Source: Catonia carolina
Taxonomy: Eukaryota; Arthropoda; Insecta; Hemiptera; Achilidae
NCBI GenBank assembly: GCA_035578175.1
Contig: JAQMRL010000003.1
Coordinates: 101,730,969-101,794,968 of the forward strand
Length of the DNA stretch: 64,000 bases
Direction of reading: 5' to 3'
Shown here: positions 20,746-33,600 of the stretch, piece by piece
How positions within the stretch are numbered: position 1 is the first letter of the stretch
How the letters are laid out: every line of letters starts with the position of its first letter
The notes under the pieces: model-generated
The model's database searches: none
Told to the model about the DNA's origin: nothing
What the model saw: only the letters and a program-made list of their open reading frames with translations
Made by a program: the position numbers and the translations under genes

Positions 20746-21638
20746 TTTTTTCAATTGTTTGTCATCCATTCTAAACGGTGTGCATAAAATTTTAGTCTTC
20801 TTTTTATAATCATTCACTTTCCCCAGACAGTTCTTCTTGTCCTCGTTACCTGCATTGTCTGTTTACTATCTTCGGTCCCATTATTTCGAAGGATCTTTCT
20901 CTCAAATATCTAGACAAACCATACCGATCTAAGAGATATAAGGCACTCACTCTCGGACAGACACACAATGGGAATGTAATATACATAGGAATAATTTATT
21001 TGAGGAAAAAAGGACATGGAAGTAAAACTGCACAACTTTACCTTTTTAAAAATATAATTAACTGTAAATACATTTTTTACAAGAAGTAGTGAGATAAGAA
21101 ACAACATCTGTTATAAAATATTTACAGAACGTAGTGTTGGCTACTTGTAAATATATTGCCACAGAAAAAAGGCAGCTGTTCAAATTGGAAGTATATAATA
21201 GTACTCAAATCTGTACTGAGTACAAATAATCTTTTATTTTATGCTTATTTTTTAACATAATTGCAAACATCAGAAAAAATTTTTTTTTTTATGTATGAGA
21301 TATTGATTCAGCAGTCATGTATACCAGTTACTATGAACCAATTCAAAAACAAAATTGAAAATAAATACATAATCTTAAAATTCTTTCGAACTTTGTTAAG
21401 CATTTAATTCAAGAGAACAGCTCATTCTTTATACCATTACCAAACCATCAGAACAGCTGTTAGTAACTCCCTCGGTCACTTTAGTACATGCCGAAGGAAA
21501 TCTACCATTGTACAAAATTTTTTAGAGTTTTACAACTATAAATTTTTGGATCAGATTTACAAGAAAGTGAATTCACTACAAAATTGTGAAAAGTTACACA
21601 TGTTGTTTCTTATCTCACAAACAGATTAAGATAAAATT

Positions 21639-24600
21639 TTATTTTTTACTTTGTGTACGATCAGCTCTAAGTTTAGCAACTCTTTGAAGTGATTTGACAG
21701 CAGCTTGGTGAACTTTAGACTCTAATGGATCTGAAACAAGAAAAATTAAAATTAAAAAAGTATCATTTACTATTAATAATATTTTTTATTCCAAAATTAA
21801 ATAAATATTATAAAATGTTACTGCAAAAGATAATAAATAATAGTCAAGTCAAAACTTTAAAGTGACAATATATATGCAAGTACTTCATGTAATTCTTATA
21901 ATAATCTGCATAAAATTAAAATTTTTTTAGTACAATTTTGTGTAAAAAATATTTAACAGACTTGAAGAACAAATCTGAAAATATATTACAAATAAACAAA
22001 ACAAATAAAAATTATGTGGCAGACAGATAATCAATGGAACAAGGAGATTCATCAGTAGAGACCCTGGCTAAGAAAAAGAGATAGAGGTTGTCTGCAAACA
22101 CAGTGGAGAGATGACTAGAAAATGGAGCCAATAAAATCGGTCAATCGAAAGTAGTAGTTTATTACAGTGATTTTACACTTTCTTGCAATTTTCTAAACAA
22201 TGGCTCCAACAATTTTTTAAAAAATCGCCTCAATACTACATTTTTTAAGCTCTACAAGCAAGGGTAAGTGACATTTCTGCTAAATTCTTGGAGAAGCTGT
22301 GTTCTCATTGTAAAAAAAATTTTTTGTTTAGATTGTGTGGTTAATATATATTTTAGGGCAAAAGTGTACACAAAGTTGTAGAACATTAAGAAATCTACAA
22401 CTTTTATTTCCAGAGTTTTTTTGTACAGCGATAATAAGTGATTTTCTCTAATTTTCTCATCAAAATTGGTAACAAAGGTGGAATTTTTTTATATTGCAGC
22501 CTTAGTATGCATTTTACGACAAAAAACCGTATAATTAAAGTTAGGCCCCTATTGTCCACTACAAGAATTTTCGCCGGCCACCGTTCCAGTGAGATAGTAG
22601 TTCATAATTTTACACAAGCGCGTGTCGACATAACAGTACAGTAATATCGCTGGGATCGCTGTTGTTTGCACCGCCAGCTGCCCACTGTAGAGATGGCAGC
22701 CGGATAGCGTGCCGTAATATCAGTAGGATGTGTTTCAGCATGAATGCTTGCTCACATGACAACAGACTTGGCATCCATCTTTCAGTTGGTAGATAAAAGT
22801 TTGCGTGTAAAGTTGATGTTTTGTGTTGCAATGTACTATAAGTACTTGTTAATGAGCTTAGAATCAAAAAAGAGCTTCGAATGTCATATTGACTGAGTCA
22901 TTAATAACACTCTATTTACAATTAATACTCAATACAATTTACAATAACAATCAGTAACTTAATACAATTTTAACCAACAGCAGCTGTCATTGTGGACTTT
23001 GCTTTGCAGCCGGCAAAGCAACCGTTCCGGCAAATATTCTCTTCTAATGGACAAAAGACCTTATAAGAAATAAAGAATTCTACAACTGTTATTAAAGCAT
23101 TTTCTTCTACAGAGCCTAGTTTATCATCAATTAATGATTTTCCATATTTTTAAGTCGAATGGAAGTTGATTTTCATTTAACATCATTCACTCATGATTAA
23201 AATTAGGTTATGTTTTTCATTTTACATTGTTCACAAATGATTGAACATAGGTTATAATTAGTTTTATAATTTACATTGGCAAGAGAAAGTCGTGTAAGTG
23301 TTTAACAACAATTTTTTAAATTACAGAATGTAAGTCAATATATAATTTTACTCACAAATTTTATGTTTTCCTTGCATTGGGAATCTTATAGGCAATGCTT
23401 GAGGATATTGGCAAATAAACACAAAAGGTGAATCACTTTCACCAGTTGGATATTTTTCACGATACTCTTCCTGTGGTAAACAATCGGTAACAGTAACACA
23501 ACCTAGTAAGCATCCAACCGGATATTCAGGAGGAAATCTTATATCTTCTGCAAAAATGAAAACAATAAATCATTAATCATTAACAACCATAAACTAATAA
23601 AGAAAATAATCGTAAGAATCACTCATTCACAAACAGATTTTTGAATTGCATCCTGCCAACCATTAATATAAATTACAGTATAAATGAAATTTATCTTTAC
23701 CTTACCTTTAGTTGCCTTTTAAGTTTAAAAATCTGGTGTGAAACACTCACACAACTTTCTCTTGTCAGTGCAAATAATCAACAATAAACCTAACATTAGT
23801 AATAAAACATTAGAAATAAACAAAAAACTAACCTAATTTTAATCATATAATTATGAAAGATGCAAAATGAAAATCGATCTCAGTTTGCCTTAAAAATACA
23901 GAAAATCACTCTTTCACGCTAAACTAGGCTCTGTAGAGAAAAATGCACTGAATAAAAGTTGTGGATCTTTTAATTTTCTATAAATTCGATTATATACACT
24001 TTTGTCATAAAATGCATACTAAGGCCGAAATCTTAAAAAAATTGATTTTTCACACGTTTTCGTGAGAAAAAACAGAAAATCGCAAATTACCGCTAAACTA
24101 AGCATTATACAAAAAAAAGTTGTACAATTTTAAATTCTCTACATTTTTTAATATATAAATTTTTGCGCTATAATACAACATATTGAAGCCGTAATCTTAA
24201 AAAAACACTTTTTTTACGTAAAAACAGCCTCACCAAGAATTTCAGCAAATATGGCGCCTACCCTATCTTGTAGAGAATAAAAAATTGAGTAAACCAGGAG
24301 ATTTTAAAAAAAATCGTAAGACCAGTTTTTGAGAAAATCACAAAAAAGTGAAAAATTACACAAATAAACTACTACTTCTGGTTGACTGATTTTGATGAAA
24401 ATGTTCGTATCGGGTCTGGTAGTGGTATGTAACTTAAGTTTCAAGTTTCAAGTTCATACGATGTTCCGTTCTTGAGATATTTTGTACACACACACACACA
24501 GACCAATCGCTAAAAACATGTTTTTTGGGTTCAGGGACTCTGAAAACGTGTAGATCCGGTGAAAACTCGATTTCGAAAAATCAACATGAAAACAATACTT

Positions 24601-27600
24601 TCCTTCCTATAAATTCATATAGGCAAGAGAAGGTAAAAAACTTAAACGCGTTTCGGTGATACCACCTTCTTCAGAACAATATTATTCTCCCATGGCAGAA
24701 CAGCGTGAAATATCTAGGGGTTGACCTAGATAAACGATTGACACTTCGACAGCACATTGACAGCAAGCTTAGCATGGGTAGGGCCTTGTTCGCTTTACTC
24801 ATCCCTTTGTTCCTCTCTCCTGCATACTCCTCAAAACTGAAACTTCTGATGTACTCCTCTATCCTACGTCCTTTCCTTTTGTACGGGTCACCGGTATGGT
24901 GGCCCTTTCTCTCCAAGTCCAACAAAAGACGTACTTCAGCATACCAGAACAAAGTCCTCCGGTGCATCACACAGTTCCACTATCTTATATCCAATCGCAT
25001 CATACACGAACACCTTCTCTTCCCTTCTATGGAGGACTTTATTTACAATACCTCGAAACGGCTACACGACGCTGGGAAAACTGACGGACCCCAGATCATT
25101 CAGGACTTCATTCCACACCCACCTGAAGTCTCTATCCCATTACCATTCCACGACTTTATCTAAATTTTAGTATGACCCACTTAACAAAATTTAGAGTTGC
25201 CACATTTTTATTCTGCCCTGTATTCCTCTTATTTGCCCATGCCCCTCCTACTTGTATGACTCACTCCCCCCAGTTGGTAGTTGTCCCCATGTTCCTATGC
25301 ATAATCACTCCACTACGGTGAAAAGAGCCGCCATTTTAAATTAATAAACACTCAGAAGATAAAAAGGCCGGTGATTATGCCAAACTCTCCCCTTTCCGTC
25401 TCCCCTGAAATCATAAACTAACCCCTACCTTAAATTATACCTTTAGTCCACGTTCAGTAAAATACATGCCTTCCCCTCACCAAGATAATAGGCCTCCCAC
25501 AAAACTGAAAAAAGGCCACTGAAAAATAAAATAAAATAAAAAGAGCCGCTCTTAAACCCACTGTCCCTTAATTTAAATTTTCCACAAATAACTTCTAAAA
25601 ATAAATTACCTCCTTTCAAGTCCCAGTTCCAATGTCCCACGAACCAGAATCCTATTTCCTATTTAAACTATAAAATTCCCCCTAAATTTTTTGAGGTTGC
25701 AATTATTCTGTTATATTGTTCCCCGAGCGACCAGGTGTTCCTTAACACGATGTCGCCATCATAGGGCTTCTTAGCCCTCTCAACCAGGATTCAGGATTAA
25801 ATAAAATTAAATATTAAAATTTAGAAAGGTGTTTCAAAGAAGGTGTTACCACCAAAACATGCACAAGTTTTTTAAATTTAAAAGGCAACCAAAGGTAATA
25901 AGGTGAAGATAAATTTCATTTATATTGTATTACAACTTAGGGTTTTAAAACCCCGAAAGAAAAGTATTAATTTATAGTACATTTTTTTCATCTTTACTTC
26001 CGAAATAGACCTGTTGGTAGCCAATCGAGCATGGTGGATTGCATCTCTACACAGCTCTCCGTTGTCGATTTAAACTACTTGACCAATTATGTGATATACT
26101 GGACAACAAGAAATCCATGCTGGATGTGAATTATGTATTTCTTTGGTCCATTAGGTTATACAATGAAATTTGACATTGTGGAGTTACATGTAATGTTTGT
26201 TTTCTACCTGTTTTCTTTATGTAGAATATTATTTTTTCTCATAATTTTTCTACAATTGCTGTGATATTAGTTTTTAATTATCAGATGGACTTTACGCATT
26301 ACTGTTTTGTGTGCAGTACTAAACCCAAGACCATTTGGAGCTCTTGAAAGAAGTAGGATTATTTTTATGTATGCTGTGACTGTGATATAGTTAAGTTCCA
26401 TTTGCTTTTTATTTCTAGTTTGTGTTGGTCCCGCAAGTAGCTCCTAATTTTATGCATTGTAATTTAATTGAGTGTTATTAGTTTGTTATAAGTATGTGTT
26501 TATTAGTTACTGTTGTAATATTTCTTTCTGTGATAGTGGCATTTTAACTGTGATAGTTGAATAGTTTATTTTATTCTGATTTTAACCCTTCTTGTCCACA
26601 TCCTCTACATCTAGACTTGGAGGATCATGCGATGATAACCGCATAACGCGATAATGGTATTTCTGGTAAGAGATAAAAAAAATAAATTTGGTGAGTGGTC
26701 AGAGCAACTGGTTTTTACAACAATTGCTTGGGTTTGATTTTCAATCAAATTTGGCATTTTTTATCAGTTATTCTTCATCATTAATGCGTAAACACGTCAA
26801 ACAAAAACAATTCCAAAGCATCATCAAACACTTAAAATTCAATGTTATGTATTTTGTAGGTCAATGCTGCATTAAATAATTCATTGTTGTGTAACACGGT
26901 TATTCAGTGAATTCTAGATGGTTTTTGTAACCAATTGATGTACAATGTACAGTAAAAAAAACCTCTCAATAACCAGTCAATAGATGTTTTTATAACAAAC
27001 TGTTCAGTGATTTATAACTAGAGTCTGCAGTTCATCAATATGAGCTTCAACATTTAGCATTCTAACTAATTAATATAGCATTACTAACTCCACCTCGTCT
27101 TTTCTTGTCTTCCAGCATTGCCACACATCCAAATAAGTAAAAATAAGGAATTTCTAATTTAATTAAGTAGCTTCAGTACACAAAAATACAATTATATTAT
27201 TATCATTATTATAGAAGTTATTTTAATCTCAGTCGCCTTTAAAATTTTGCCTTCTCTCAGTAATCTAAATTAGCCTTTTAGATTTAAACCATTTAAGAGA
27301 AACACAGCTACCAGATAAAGAGAATAGAAAAATTAAATAGAAACTGATTAAACAACCTTTTTTAAGAACAGAATATATATGTTCAACTTCATTTATTTGT
27401 TCAAGTGCTGGTACTTTAGCGGCGGCAGCAATCCATAATCTACCTCTATGAGCTGTATACCAAGTCCGTCCTTCATGCCTGTAAAATTAACACAAAAATT
27501 AAATAAATTAAAATAATTATAAATTCTTTCATAGATATGACAAATTTAATAAACACAGAAATGAAAAAAAAATTTTTGCAACATTCTATGTATAAAACAT

Positions 27601-30600
27601 AATAATTCACCATAGTTTACTATTCCATGGAAAATAAAACAACAACAATTCAACTACAACTGTTAGCTCTTAATTTAGCAGCGATTGAAAAAATAAGAGG
27701 TCAAATAATAAGTGTTATAGTACATATCTCCTTAATTGAATTTACACCTGGCCGCAACTGCCAGTGACATGACAGATATTTGACAAAAATACATCTTAAT
27801 TCATCCTGCAGCTTAAAATCAATTCTACTTTATAAATAATCTTCTTGCTCAAGCTAGAAAAGCCTTTGAAGTGAAAAACAGCTTACTGACTACAAATATT
27901 GACTTACAGATCAGGAAAAATCTCTTAAAACACTATGTTTGGAGTGTAGCATTATATGGGAGTGAAACATGAGAGATAGGGGCTGTAGAAAGGAAGAGCA
28001 TAGAAGCTTTTGAAATGTGGTGTTATAGGAAAATGTTAAAGATTAAGTGGGTGGACAAAATAAGTAATTAAGAGGTTCTTAGGCGAGTGGATGAAAAACG
28101 AAGTATATGGAAGCATCTTACCAGAAGAAGGGATATGCTAGTGGGGCATATCTTAAGACATCCACGTATTGGTCTATCAATAATGGAGGGTAATATAAAG
28201 GGAGTGAATTGTAGGGGGAGGCAAAGGTTAGAATATTTAAAGCAAATTACAAAAGATGTAGGGTGTAACAGTTATGTAGGTATGAAATGACTTGCGCATG
28301 ATAGAACAGCTTGGAGAACTGCATCAAACCAGTTGAGACACTGATGACAAAATAAAATCTTCTTCTTCTTACTATCAAGGATTAGGCATAAGCCTGTTCC
28401 GAACTCACAAACAATCCTATACATATATATAAACAGGAGATATTCCAACTCGTACTTCTTGACTACTACCATCTTCGAGGTCTTCCTCCTTTCTTCCAAC
28501 TGTAACATATTCCGTAACTTTAAAGCGTATTCTCTCCTCTGGCTAGCCCATTAGTCGTTCATTGTGTAAGAGTTTTTGTTGTAAAACAGCATTCCAACAG
28601 TGCTGCACTATAGGCCCGATATCGCCCTATCGACTTCTTATTCCTCAAGATGAAGTCGCACCTCAAGAGAACTCATCACAGCTGCATACAGGAGGTCAAA
28701 TAAGCTGTAACCATGGTGCTAGATGAAGTAACTTCAGAGGATCACCAAGCGTGCTTCCAATCGAGGAAGCAACGTTGAAATCGTGTACAGTTGAAGAGAG
28801 ACTATTGTGAAGGTCGATTATAAAATTTTGCTCATAACTTATTGGTTGTGCTTAATTGAAAAAATTCCCAAACCTTAATTGCCACAGTTCTTATATAATT
28901 TAGGCATTGATTGTTGTAATAAGATGTTATGGAACATCTCATATTTTTAAATTTTATTTTACACTGTGTGTTTTATATTGAAATGTTTGTCCATCTTACC
29001 AAACTTGTTTTTCCTCTTTTATACGACTGGTATAATTTGATATAAATTAGCCACATTTAAATGCTTTTTTATATATCTTGCTTGAAAATTACGACTACTC
29101 ATACAAAAATAAAATTTAATATAATCTTCATTACCACATTCTATTTTATAAACGCTCTTTTTATAATTAAATGGTCTATTCATTTCATTGTATAAAACAC
29201 TTGACTAAATTTAATTAAGTAGAATACAGTTAAAATGACAAGAAATTATTAACCACAAATCTGTTTGACAGAGCTAGGTTTAGTTTATAATAAATAAATT
29301 AAAATTCTTGGTAGCAACTTACACTTTAATTCCTGCAATCAGAAGAGAAGCCCAAGGTTGATGCATGCTGAGACAGAGTCCATCATCAGACATTTCTAAA
29401 TATTCTTTATCCTGAATGCGTAATTTTTTAAAATCCTTTAATTTCTCTACTACTGAATTATAGTTGGTTTTTATCACACTTTCATCAAACTAAAAAAAAA
29501 AATTGTTAGTGCTAATAAATATTTGTGAACAATCAACTAAAAATTTAATTTTACTTTATAATTTTTTATGATGAACTATTATTATAATTACGGTTTCACT
29601 TAAATAAATGCAAGTGTCATCACATTTAAAATAAATAAGGTTGCAATAAATTACCTTCAGGCTCTCAAAGAATCCTAGATTTGCAACACTGTCATCCACG
29701 TAATTTGAGTGTGAATTATCACTGACACTTTCTGATATTTTCTTCAAAATTACATCATTAGGATCATAAAATTCATCAATATCTGGCGCTTCTTCAATGA
29801 CTTTACGTCCTGAAAATATGAAGACAATAATGATTACTACATAAAAAAATCAAGATTATAATTTTTATTTGAAATAAAAACATAATTTTTTTTTATAAAG
29901 CCACATAGGACTACATAATTTCATCAAACTAAAAAAAAACTCATTTCAATTTTACGGTTCAATTTTTCAGTTTTTGGAGTCCTTTCCTGATGTTTCCCTC
30001 CTTGAACTTTCTCCAGTATTCCTTCAATCCATCCGATCTTCTCTGCCGTTCCTTGTCAGAATACACAACTTTCTGTCATTTCGTCGGTTTCTGCTGTTCA
30101 AGTCTTGTGGTCTTCAGCCTGTGGTAATTTCCGGATTTTGTTTTGAGGTCCTCAAGTGAGATTTGGAGTCCGTTCATGTCCTCCTTAATTTCCCTGATCC
30201 AGTGGGGCTGAGTTTTTCTGTTTACGAAAAAGTTGATGATTTGTTTTGAGATTCTGGAAGAGTCGGTCCTCAAGAGATGTCCAAAAAAGGAAATTCTCTT
30301 TTTCCTCATCTGGTCTGCTAGAGGTTCTGTATTTCTGTATATTTCTTCTTTCGAGACGGGTTTCCATACCCCATCAGAGAAACATCTTTTGTTCAGGTAT
30401 CTCCTGATGATCCGACGCTCCAATTTTGAGATTCTGTGCTCCGTGTTTATCTTCCTGAGACTGAAGATTGCTTCGCTGCTGTATGTAGTATAAAACATAA
30501 TTTATATAATTAAAAACAATAAACAAGTTAACTAGGTTCAGACTGGTGAGAGTTTGAAATAACCAGAAATTACTTAACACACTTCTGAGTTTAATAGGCA

Positions 30601-33600
30601 TTTAATTGCATTAAGTGAACTTCTAAAATAATGAAAAAATCACAATCATCTGTTAAGAAGCCTAAAAACAATAAACAAGTTAACTAGGTTCAGACTGGTG
30701 AGAATTTGAAATAACCAGAAATTACATAACACACTTCTGAGTTTAATAGGCTTGTAATTGGATTAAGTGAACTTCTAAAATAATGAAAAAATCACAATCA
30801 TTATTGTATGTTTTTATTGTTTTTAGGCTCAGTGACCTGTTCCGGCATCAATCTCTTTTTAGGTTTTCTCAAGCCTCGCACAATAGATAACAGTTACAAA
30901 TAATTTAAACAAAAAATTACCTGCAAAATCAAGAGTAACCCGATTTTTCCTTGAATATTTAGCAGCTCTAATTTCATCTTCTCTTTCTTTTAAACGATTA
31001 CGTTCAGTTTCAGAAAGCCAAACTGAGTTTGGTGAATAGTAATCACTTTCATCATCAATAACATGTGTTCTTTTTTCACTACAAAAAAGAAGTAACAAAA
31101 GATTTACTTTAAGAATTAGTAAAATACACATTCATATATTATATTATAGGTTATGAAGTTGAAGCATCATTATTGTATGTATTATAAGCTTGTTATATTA
31201 CGATCGTATGTGTTGTGTATGTTTTAAGAGAGCAGTATTGGGTTTTACCTGTTCCTCTCATATGTAATACTTTCTTAAATAAATAAATAAATTAAATATT
31301 TTTATAAATTAATAAGTAAATAAAATAAAAGTATATTAATTTTACCATAACTAAAAATCTGGTGTGAGACACTCACACAACTTTATCTGGCCAATGTGAA
31401 TATTAACAATATTAACCCATGTTTAATCATGAGTAAACAATGTAAAATATAACCTAATTTTAATTATGAGTGAATGACGCTAAATGAAAATAACCTCTCT
31501 CAAACTTAAAAATATAGAAAATTACTAATTGAAGGTAAACTATGCTCTGTAACTAAAAATGCTTAAAATAAAAGTTGTAGTGTTTTTAATTTCATATAAC
31601 TTTGATTATATACATTTTTGTCATAAAATGCATATCACAGTTGCAATCCTCAAAAAACTTTTTTTTTCTATGAGAGCACAGCCTCCCCAAGAATTTAGCA
31701 GGCATTGTGCTTACCATATTTTGTAGAGCATAAAAAAATGTAGTAAATGAAGCAATTTTTAAACAATCGTAGAAGCAGTTTTTGAAAAAATTCTAAATAA
31801 TAAAAAATCTCATGAATAAACAACTACTTCTGGTAGACTGATTTTCATGAAAATGTTTGTACCAGGTCCTCTTATTTTACTTAACTTAATTTCCAAGTAT
31901 CAACTTTGAATGATATTCCATTCTTGAGACATTTTGTTCACACACACGCACGCACGCACGCTCACACGCTCACACACACACACACTGATCACTAATAACA
32001 TGTTTTTTGGGTTCAGGGGACCTAAAAACATGTACAACTGGTGAAAACACAATTTTGAAAAATCGATACAAAAACAATACATCCCTTTACTATATATATT
32101 CACATTGGGCAAGAGAAAAAGAAAATACAAATTGATTTCAACAGTAAAGAGTTTCACATGACATTCCAGCTTGGATAAGTAATAACTTGTTTAAAAATTG
32201 TGTAGTCATTTTTTACAACATACGGCAAACTAGTACAAATTCAGATGCAATGATAATTTTATTTAAAATAGTGTATACTAAAAATCACAATCATAAAAGA
32301 AATGCTCCATTTGATGGATATTTGATACCAATAAACAAATTACTGAATATCCCATGTCACATTTAAATAAATTATGGTAACCAGTGCTTCAGTATTGTTC
32401 TTACAGAATGAATAAAAAAAGTACAATACAAACAAGAAGCAGTTTATTTTTGTAAAGAAACTGTTTAAAAATCTATATCTATAGGTGTTTTTAATCACAC
32501 AGAAAAATTAGGTAAGAAATTAGGTAAGAAAAATTAGGTAATTAGGTAAGAAGCAGTTTATTTTTGTAAAGAAACTGTTTAAAAATCTATATCTATAGGT
32601 AGTTTTTAATCACACAGAAAAATTGAGAGATACAAGAAATTAACTGTGTGTAGTTATAATTACGTTATTAAACCCTGGAAGCTATACAATTTTACCAGAT
32701 CATAAAATAGGAAAATTTAATATTTATCTTACGTTGTTTTATCATATTCTAACAAACGATTACGATGTTCAATTGCAGAAGTTAACGAAGACGGTTTATC
32801 ATCCATAAGTTGTTGCAGTAAAATATTTGATTGTTTCGTTCCTGAAGTAATAATGTCTTGCTGTTCACGTGAACAAACCTGCAATACAAAAATACTATCA
32901 ATATATTAAAACCTGATGATACTGACTGCAGAAAATTTAGTACTGTATTCAAACGAAATAAGATCATATTAGTGTAACGTTCCCCCCACTGAGGGGAAAA
33001 TCCCTCAATGGGGGTTGTCCCATACATTGCAGAGTAGTAATTAGACAATAAGTTGTAAATATAGCAAACTGTCAATCATTTGATATGGGGTAGTGTTTAT
33101 AAGGCGGGCATATTTCCCCCACTGTATTTCTGGGCCTTTCTTCCACGTGCCAACTTACAGCTAATCATTGGGAGAGTTCTCCCTCCTTCTGGACCACCAT
33201 GTTGGTTGAACGATTGGTAAGAGATGGAAGCTTGTCGACCAGAGGTTTCTTGATTTTGGATATCGAACACCAAAATCAGTTCCACTAGGAATTCAGCTTG
33301 GAACAGTTGTTTAAGAAGAAAAAATTATTTGAAGAGGTAACCAGGAGAATGAGGAGAAGAAGAAGCAAGAAGGGAGTAATTTAGTTTCAGGTAAACTCAT
33401 ATTGTACATATTAAAGGTTTTTTAAGTTTTGTTTCTTATTTAAGTCGCGGGAGAAAAAGGTTGGCTATATTTAAAATAGGTTAGGGTAATTTAAGGATAA
33501 TTTTGTCAGTATTGATGCATTAAATGTTTCATGTGAATGCAAAGAAAACTCGTATATTTATTTAATTTTTTCATGCTCTACTACTACAGCTGGCACCCAA

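Larger units (their letters stand above)
23660..25935. mobile_element. composite: inverted terminal repeats enclosing a LINE fragment
   Basis: A minus arm (23660-23731 continued at 24635-24690) and a plus arm (25845-25935) are inverted relatives. The plus arm reads 'aagaaggtgttaccaccaaa', then 'acttaaa'-like spacer, 'aaaaggcaaccaaaggtaa', 'aagataaatttcatttat'. The minus arm reads the same after removal of a 903-bp repeat copy (23732-24634) that has split it. Between the arms lies a Jockey-type RT fragment. The arms have a hammerhead-like core, so I infer Penelope-like terminal repeats; how they came to enclose LINE sequence is unclear. Confidence 0.6.

Noticed and set aside
26690..26765. Possible tRNA gene
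   Set aside because: The B box is degenerate and the acceptor stem does not pair.
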